Source: Elusimicrobiota bacterium
GTDB taxonomy: Bacteria > CG03 > SLGR01 > PWQF01
Assembly (NCBI GenBank): GCA_003557485.1
Contig: PWOI01000180.1
Location: 1 to 36,928 of the forward strand
Direction of reading: 5' to 3'
DNA: 36,928 bases
The translations under genes and the position numbers were made by a program. The notes under the pieces are model-generated. The model saw nothing but the letters and a program-made list of their open reading frames with translations. It was not told where the DNA came from and did not search any database. This document shows positions 32,284 through 36,928 of this stretch, piece after piece. Within the stretch, counting starts at the first letter, position 1. Every line of letters begins with the position of its first letter.

Positions 32284-33054
32284 GTGAAGTTTAATAAGAA
32301 AATAAGGAGAGCCCTCCAGAAACACCATCCTCTTGCCCGCAATATTGACAGTCGGGTGCGTTTGAGCTGGGTCCTTAAGAGAAGCGCCGTATCCAATAAA
32401 AACTGGTACTGCTATTTCAGAATACCTAAATGCGCCAGTTCTACAGTGATAAGGACTCTTGCCAGTTATGACCCTTTTATACCCTTCAGTGAAAAAGACA
32501 GCAGGGGCTCCTTGGCAAAAAAAAGTTTCAGCGGACTCCGCTCCGCAAGAGCCCTCAAACTGAAAAGCTTTGTAAAGAAATATTACCTCTTTACATTTGT
32601 CAGGAATCCCTATACAAGGCTGCTTTCTTCCTATAAATCAAAAATAGCAGGCTCCGACAGCCCACGGTACGAGCCTGCCCGGCAGTTTATCCTCTCAACC
32701 TCTTCCGACAGAAAACTTTCTTTTGAGGGCTTTATCAGATACCTGGAATCCGGAGGTCTTTTCTCTGATCCCCACTGGCTTCCTCAGACCTCAATGCTCC
32801 CGGTCAAACCAGGTGATATTGATTTCATAGGACGTGTTGAAACAATAGATAAGGATTTGGAGATAATTATAAACAAAATTTTCGGTGAAGGGACTTACAA
32901 AGGCGCCGCCGTACGCACAGTCGGCAGAACGGAAAGCTCCTCACAGACAGGCGATTATTATAATACTGAAACCGCCGCCCGTGTTCTGATCCTGTACAGA
33001 CAGGATTTTGACAGCTTCGGTTACAGTCACGATCCTGCTCTTGACAAACCTTAA
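32284..33054 (+). CDS. carbohydrate sulfotransferase-like protein (Sulfotransfer_2)
   Basis: A 256-residue cytoplasmic protein starting at GTG, eight bases after the PHP gene. It has the PAPS 5'-phosphosulfate loop FRIPKCASST (45-54) and the 3'-phosphate motif FVRNPYTRLLSSY (105-117), both in the order and spacing of the Sulfotransfer_2 (HNK-1/chondroitin type) family. No membrane anchor is present, unlike eukaryotic Golgi members. The likely reaction transfers sulfate from PAPS to a sugar hydroxyl of a surface glycan or glycolipid precursor; the acceptor is unknown. The 3' end of the gene contains the promoter of the following regulator. Confidence 0.9.
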   Translation: MKFNKKIRRALQKHHPLARNIDSRVRLSWVLKRSAVSNKNWYCYFRIPKCASSTVIRTLASYDPFIPFSEKDSRGSLAKKSFSGLRSARALKLKSFVKKYYLFTFVRNPYTRLLSSYKSKIAGSDSPRYEPARQFILSTSSDRKLSFEGFIRYLESGGLFSDPHWLPQTSMLPVKPGDIDFIGRVETIDKDLEIIINKIFGEGTYKGAAVRTVGRTESSSQTGDYYNTETAARVLILYRQDFDSFGYSHDPALDKP

Positions 33055-33069
33055 TTGTTGTGTTACTAT
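33041..33069 (+). promoter_or_regulatory. promoter of regulator-wzz-licD genes, inside sulfotransferase 3' end
   Basis: TTGACA (33041-33046, perfect), 17 bases, TACTAT (33064-33069). The -35 box is inside the last codons of the sulfotransferase gene and the -10 is ten bases after its stop codon. It is 28 bases before the regulator start, so the downstream genes can be expressed independently. Confidence 0.7.
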
Positions 33070-33097
33070 CATTTAAAACATACTAAACGATATAAAT

Positions 33098-33580
33098 ATG
33101 AAAGAAAAAAACATACAGACAGAATTTGCAAACGCAGCCGGAATGCTTGCTTCCAGACTGAGCCTTTCCCCTATAGCCGGACAGATTTACGGCCTTCTCT
33201 ATATGTCCCCCGAACCTGTATCTCTAAACGAAATGGTTAAAAAACTAAACATAAGCAAAGGCTCCGCTTCCATAAACGTTCGCACGCTTGAGTCCTGGGG
33301 AGCAGTAAAAAAGGTTTGGGTAGACAATTCCCGTAAAGATTACTACGAGGCAAATACCGACACCCTTGATATAGTCTTCCGAAAACTCAGGGACGGACTT
33401 GATCGGCGCCTTAAAGACCTTGGAAATGAGCTCAGCGGTATACAACAGTCTGTCAGAGAAAAAACCAATTCTTCTGAAGAAAAAAATTTCTACGCAGAGA
33501 GATTGAAAAATGCAAAGGATATGTATAATAAGGCAATGCAGTTGCTTGATTTGCTATCAGGTAGTGCGGAGGCTGATTGA
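33098..33580 (+). CDS. GbsR/MarR-type transcriptional regulator
   Basis: The 160-residue protein has a winged helix at about 30-90: GQIYGLLYMSPEPVSLNEM, then the recognition-helix region ISKGSASINVRTLESWGAV and a wing with YYEANTD. This is the GbsR subgroup pattern ("KGSASxNLRxLExWGxV"). A helical dimerisation part follows (95-155). GbsR-type proteins are known near exopolysaccharide and osmoprotectant genes. Here it precedes a Wzz-like gene by 24 bases and is probably its own operon's regulator; the short AT-rich leader (33055-33097) is the obvious place for an operator. Confidence 0.88.
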   Translation: MKEKNIQTEFANAAGMLASRLSLSPIAGQIYGLLYMSPEPVSLNEMVKKLNISKGSASINVRTLESWGAVKKVWVDNSRKDYYEANTDTLDIVFRKLRDGLDRRLKDLGNELSGIQQSVREKTNSSEEKNFYAERLKNAKDMYNKAMQLLDLLSGSAEAD

Positions 33581-33604
33581 ATATAAAAAGGAGATAAAGA
33601 AAAA

Positions 33605-34405
33605 ATGAACGAAATAATTAAAGATGATGAAATTGATTTGAGAGAAGTATTCGGAGTACTTAAAAAAAGAAAAGTTTTCATAATACTTCTTGTGGCTGTC
33701 TGCGCCGCACTGGCAGCCCTTTTTACATTGATGATACCTGCAACCTATACCGCAACAAGCGCAACCCTTACGGTTATGCAGGAGCCGGCCCCTCACGAAA
33801 GGTTAATGACATCCTATGAAGTAATGAATAAAATCAGGGAAAAAGCCGGAGACGAAGCGGTAGCGAATTCAAAATTCAAATCAGAGACAGATCGTCAAAG
33901 AGAAACTTTGATATTTGCGGTGACATCCCCGGATCCTGCTGTTTCTGTTGAACTGTCCCGTTTATGGGCCGGTATTTATTCAGAAGCATACCTTTCTATG
34001 AAAAGGGAAGAAATAGAAAGCATTAAAAACAGAATCCGTAGAATGAAAAAAGAACTTGAAAACTATCCCAAGTACCGGAGCCTGCGGGAAATTCAATTAG
34101 AAGACCTTCAATACGACAGGGGAGGGGCAAGAGAATACGCATCGGTTGTTCTTGAAGTGCATCCGTTTTACCAGGCCTTTGAAAGTGAAATAGCCCGTGA
34201 AAAAGTAAACCTGAGCTATATGAGAATGGAAACCGATAGTTTTGCCATGCACGTTCACGAACCTGCTGTTCTGTCTCAGGCAAAGGAAAACCCCCGTCCG
34301 CTGGCAAGGAATATACTTCTTGCAGTAGTTCTTTCTTTGTTTGCGGCAGCAGTCCTGATATTTATATACGAGTTCCTTAAAGGAGCCGTGAGCAGGAATA
34401 AATAA
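33605..34405 (+). CDS. Wzz-family polysaccharide chain-length/co-polymerase protein
   Basis: An inner-membrane protein of 266 residues. A conserved N-terminal IDLREVFGVLKKRK leads into the first helix (about 29-50), the periplasmic domain starts with ATYTATSATLTVMQE, and a helical hairpin occupies about 120-180. The late LSQAKENPRPLARNIL stretch contains the proline-rich motif just before the second helix (about 235-258), as in Wzz and GumC-type proteins. Such proteins set polymer length or guide export; no tyrosine-kinase domain follows. The ribosome site AAAAGGAG lies about 12 bases upstream. The polymerase and flippase genes are not in this window. Confidence 0.9.
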   Translation: MNEIIKDDEIDLREVFGVLKKRKVFIILLVAVCAALAALFTLMIPATYTATSATLTVMQEPAPHERLMTSYEVMNKIREKAGDEAVANSKFKSETDRQRETLIFAVTSPDPAVSVELSRLWAGIYSEAYLSMKREEIESIKNRIRRMKKELENYPKYRSLREIQLEDLQYDRGGAREYASVVLEVHPFYQAFESEIAREKVNLSYMRMETDSFAMHVHEPAVLSQAKENPRPLARNILLAVVLSLFAAAVLIFIYEFLKGAVSRNK

Positions 34406-34409
34406 AAAA

Positions 34410-35090
34410 ATGCGGAAACCCTCTTTTTCAGAGATAGATAGCGAAAAACTAAAAAAACTTGTTTCAGATATGAAACAGGTAAAAAAGCGTCTTGAGCAAT
34501 CCGGCGCTTCTGTTTATCTTTCTGGTGGGACCTTATTGGGAGCTGTCCGCAGCAATGATTTTATTCCCTGGGACTGGGATGTGGAATTTATGGTTCACAG
34601 GAAAAATTTCAGACGTAAACAGTTTATGAAAACTATTCTTAAGGATGGTTATAATATTAAACAATCCTTTCTTTCTGGGCCTCCAAAAATATCGGTGCAA
34701 TCAGTAGTTGAAATTGAAATTTTTGAATTCAGGGAAGAAGAAAAATATTACAGTTGCAGCTATAAACTAAGAAATAGACACGATATGCGAATCCTGCGCA
34801 AATTTTTCAGGAAACCTTCTAAAATAAATTTCAAGGGAATCAATTTTGCAGTGCCTTCTCCTGTTGAGGATTTCCTGACTTGGCGTTATGGTGACTGGCA
34901 GAACCCGAAGGAAACTTCCCGGAGCAAAAAGACCTATCTGACAGAAAACTTTTCTCCCAACAGGCATAAAAAAAAGAAAAAAGGTTTAATATATTATACG
35001 ATGAAACTACCCCGGAAACTGGCAAAAAGCTGTGATATGCTTATTGTAAAAATACTGGGTTGCTGCAGTAAGAGGAAAACGCTTTTATGA
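34410..35090 (+). CDS. LicD-family transferase 1
   Basis: LicD proteins transfer phosphocholine (from CDP-choline) or similar phospho-groups to glycans, and belong to the nucleotidyltransferase fold shared with fukutin. The 226-residue protein has the hallmark LSGGTLLGAVRSNDFIPWDWDVEF (GG at 39-40, DWD at 55-57) and a C-terminal motif SPVEDFLTWRYGDW. The remaining C-terminus is very basic (KKKKK), perhaps for membrane association. It starts five bases after the Wzz-like gene and overlaps the next gene by four. Base composition looks more AT-rich than in the genes upstream. The donor is unknown; a CMP-phosphonate is an attractive possibility. Confidence 0.88.
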   Translation: MRKPSFSEIDSEKLKKLVSDMKQVKKRLEQSGASVYLSGGTLLGAVRSNDFIPWDWDVEFMVHRKNFRRKQFMKTILKDGYNIKQSFLSGPPKISVQSVVEIEIFEFREEEKYYSCSYKLRNRHDMRILRKFFRKPSKINFKGINFAVPSPVEDFLTWRYGDWQNPKETSRSKKTYLTENFSPNRHKKKKKGLIYYTMKLPRKLAKSCDMLIVKILGCCSKRKTLL

Positions 35091-35743
35091 ACTCAAAAAA
35101 AGAACTGGATATCCAGCAAAAGATCTGTCAGGAGCAGAATGCTAAACTGAGAATACGCTCTAAAGAAGAGCGTCTAAAACATGCCCTGGGTATGATGGAA
35201 GCAAAAAAAATATTTGAAAATCTCAATATTCCATTTTATATGGGCGGAGGTACTCTGTTGGGAGCATACCGTGAAAATGACTTCATACCTTGGGACTGGG
35301 ATATTGAATTTGACTTTAAATATGAGGAAGTGAAGAAAAAAAGAGAAGATATTAAATCGGCTTTCAAAAAAGCTGGATTTAAGTTGAAAGGAGAACGCAC
35401 TAAAAAGAAGAACTGGAAACTGACCTTTGAAAAATATGGCACTAGTTACGAGCTTATGGGGTGGTACAAAAAAGGTGGTTTGCGCCGTCGCCGTCACAAT
35501 AAAATTAAGGACAAGTTTTTTAGGGAATATACCTTTATAGAGTTTTATGGAGAAAAATTTCCGTGTTTAGCCCCTATAGAAGAATTTCTCACGTATCATT
35601 ACGGAGACTGGCATGAACCTAAAAGAACATCCGTTAAAGATGAATATCTGTCTCCGGAATTTTTTGTGCAGAAAGAAAGTACTTTCAACAAATTGAAGAA
35701 TATTTTAAAGGTAAGTAAGAATAACCGAAAAAGCAGCGGGTAA
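35087..35743 (+). CDS. LicD-family transferase 2
   Basis: A paralogue of the preceding gene, overlapping it by ATGA. The 218-residue protein has the same active-site signature, MGGGTLLGAYRENDFIPWDWDIEF (GGG at 53-55, DWD at 70-72), and the same late motif, APIEEFLTYHYGDWHEPK. It has an added N-terminal helix of about 20 residues relative to copy 1. Similarity is clear in these blocks and low between them, so the duplication is old or the two came together. Two LicD genes in tandem suggest two acceptor positions or two donors. Base composition is AT-rich like its neighbour. Confidence 0.88.
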   Translation: MNSKKELDIQQKICQEQNAKLRIRSKEERLKHALGMMEAKKIFENLNIPFYMGGGTLLGAYRENDFIPWDWDIEFDFKYEEVKKKREDIKSAFKKAGFKLKGERTKKKNWKLTFEKYGTSYELMGWYKKGGLRRRRHNKIKDKFFREYTFIEFYGEKFPCLAPIEEFLTYHYGDWHEPKRTSVKDEYLSPEFFVQKESTFNKLKNILKVSKNNRKSSG

Positions 35744-35782
35744 AGAACTCAAAAAACAGCGATATCATTTAACTTTAAACTA

Positions 35783-36928
35783 ATGACAAAAAGTATAAAC
35801 AAAAAAGAACTTAATATAATACTCGCCGAAGGTGAAGGTTATCACACAGAATTTAAGGAAAAATGTGACAAAAGCCTGTCTCGAGAACTAGTAGCATTTT
35901 CTAACTCTTCTGGCGGGAAAATTCTACTTGGGGTGAAAGATAACGGCAAAATAAAAGGTATAAAGATTAATAATCAACTCAAGTCCTCTCTTCAGGATAC
36001 GGCAAGAAACTGTGATCCTCCGATTGTTTTTGAACTCTTTGAAATGGGAAATATTGTAATCCTAAAAGTCCCCGAGGGAAAAAACAAGCCTTACCAGTGC
36101 AGGGACGGCTTTTTCATAAGAGCAGGAGCTTCTACCCAGAAGATGAAACGGGATGAAATCTTAAAATTTATTGTTTCAGAAAGCGTTATTCATTTTGATC
36201 AAACAACTAACCATAAATTTAAAATTGAAAAAGACTTTGATTTTGAAAAGTTCAGCAAATTCATAGATAACGCAGGTATTTCTCTTCCGGGCACCGGATA
36301 CAGGGATGTGTTGCGGAATCTGGGACTTGGGACCAAAGAAAAAGGGAGTTTTTTTCTTAATAACGCCGGAGTATTGGTCTTTGCAAAAGACGCTTCAAAA
36401 TTCTTTAGGCAGGGCTTTGTAACCTGTGTTCTATACAAGGGAAAGGATAAGAGCAAAATACTTGACAGAAAAGATTATAAAGACGATATAGTCTCAAATT
36501 ATTATAACAGCGTAATGTTTCTTGAAAAACACCTCAACCTGGAGTATGTAATAAAGGGTGCGGGCCCAAGAAAAGAGGTTTACGAAATACCTCGTGAAGC
36601 TTTCAGGGAAGCACTGCTGAATGCCCTTATTCATCGTGATTATTACGATGATAGAACAGGGGTTTTTATTGAAATATTTGATAATAAGCTTATTATAATA
36701 AACAAAGGTAGACTGTTATTTGATAAAAAATATCTTGGGAAGATAAGCCTCCCGAGGAATCCTCTTCTTTTTGATATATTCTACAGGTTGGGTTTGATAG
36801 AAAAAGTGGGGTCGGGAATAAGCAGAATAAAGTCTCAATGCCGCAGTTCCGGTATCAGGACGGAGTTCGATACGGGGGAATTTTTTATTGTGATTTTTCA
36901 CAGGAGAAAGACCCCCCAGAAAACCCCC
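35783..36928 (+). CDS. AlbA_2/HATPase_c_4-domain protein, 3' end beyond window
   Basis: The frame is open from ATG 35783 to the window edge (382 codons), so the C-terminus is missing. The N-terminal Schlafen-type AlbA_2 domain (about 10-120) shows TEFKEKCDKSLSRELVAFSN followed by SSGGKILLGVKDNGKIKGI. The middle carries FFLNNAGVLVFAKD. Then comes the GHKL-like HATPase_c_4 part, EAFREALLNALIHRDYYD, with IIINKGRLL and a late VGSGISRIK. This domain set is common in proteins annotated as transcriptional regulators or helicase-related, with some implicated in defence. The actual role is unproven. It begins 39 bases after the second licD gene with no clear ribosome site or promoter, and may be a separate acquisition. 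Confidence 0.88.
   Translation, partial: MTKSINKKELNIILAEGEGYHTEFKEKCDKSLSRELVAFSNSSGGKILLGVKDNGKIKGIKINNQLKSSLQDTARNCDPPIVFELFEMGNIVILKVPEGKNKPYQCRDGFFIRAGASTQKMKRDEILKFIVSESVIHFDQTTNHKFKIEKDFDFEKFSKFIDNAGISLPGTGYRDVLRNLGLGTKEKGSFFLNNAGVLVFAKDASKFFRQGFVTCVLYKGKDKSKILDRKDYKDDIVSNYYNSVMFLEKHLNLEYVIKGAGPRKEVYEIPREAFREALLNALIHRDYYDDRTGVFIEIFDNKLIIINKGRLLFDKKYLGKISLPRNPLLFDIFYRLGLIEKVGSGISRIKSQCRSSGIRTEFDTGEFFIVIFHRRKTPQKTP

Overview
The window comes from a diderm (Gram-negative-type) bacterium. It encodes a TonB-dependent receptor, a PilQ secretin with its PilMNOP partners, a BtuCD/FecCDE-type importer, and an FtsEX/EnvC-like cell-envelope module. ATA isoleucine and AGG/AGA arginine codons are common. 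The gene content resembles that of uncultured diderm candidate phyla such as Elusimicrobiota or Omnitrophota, but no marker here fixes the taxonomy, so that is a guess. Every protein gene but one is on the + strand, and many neighbours overlap by 1-4 bases, so operons are long.

Region 1 (1-3347) is a metal-chelate or cobalamin uptake operon: the 3' end of a permease gene, its ATPase, and a BtuB-like outer-membrane receptor. Region 2 (3348-4045) holds a small histone-H1-like lysine-rich protein with a Cys/His C-terminus, and tRNA-Asp(GUC).

Region 3 (4046-21630) is one tightly packed nine-gene run and the most unusual part. Two giant coiled-coil proteins (1568 and 1602 residues) are followed by a Yip1-like membrane/TPR protein, an FtsE-like ATPase lacking its hydrolysis residues, an FtsX-like protein, an EnvC-like protein with a non-catalytic LytM domain, a CtpA-type S41 protease, a divergent polysaccharide deacetylase (probably starting at an ATT codon), and TsaD. 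The order ftsE-ftsX-envC-ctpA-deacetylase is a known peptidoglycan-remodelling arrangement. The giant filament-like proteins in front of it are not part of any system I recognise. The first contains a gapless 67-residue tandem repeat, and the two share a tryptophan-anchored motif.

Region 4 (21627-28099) has a reverse-strand predicted outer-membrane protein, tmRNA (ssrA), and the type IV pilus assembly operon pilM-N-O-P-Q with a trailing TPR/membrane protein.

Region 5 (28112-36928) looks like surface-glycan decoration. From a near-consensus promoter run a PEP mutase fused to a cytidylyltransferase-like domain, phosphonopyruvate decarboxylase, a secreted PHP-domain protein and a sulfotransferase. 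A second promoter, inside the end of the sulfotransferase gene, starts a GbsR/MarR-type regulator, a Wzz-like protein and two tandem LicD-like transferases. The simplest reading is that a phosphonate is made, perhaps CMP-activated, and placed on an exported polysaccharide. The last gene, cut by the window edge, is an AlbA_2/HATPase_c_4-type protein. I found no rRNA, CRISPR array or insertion sequence.
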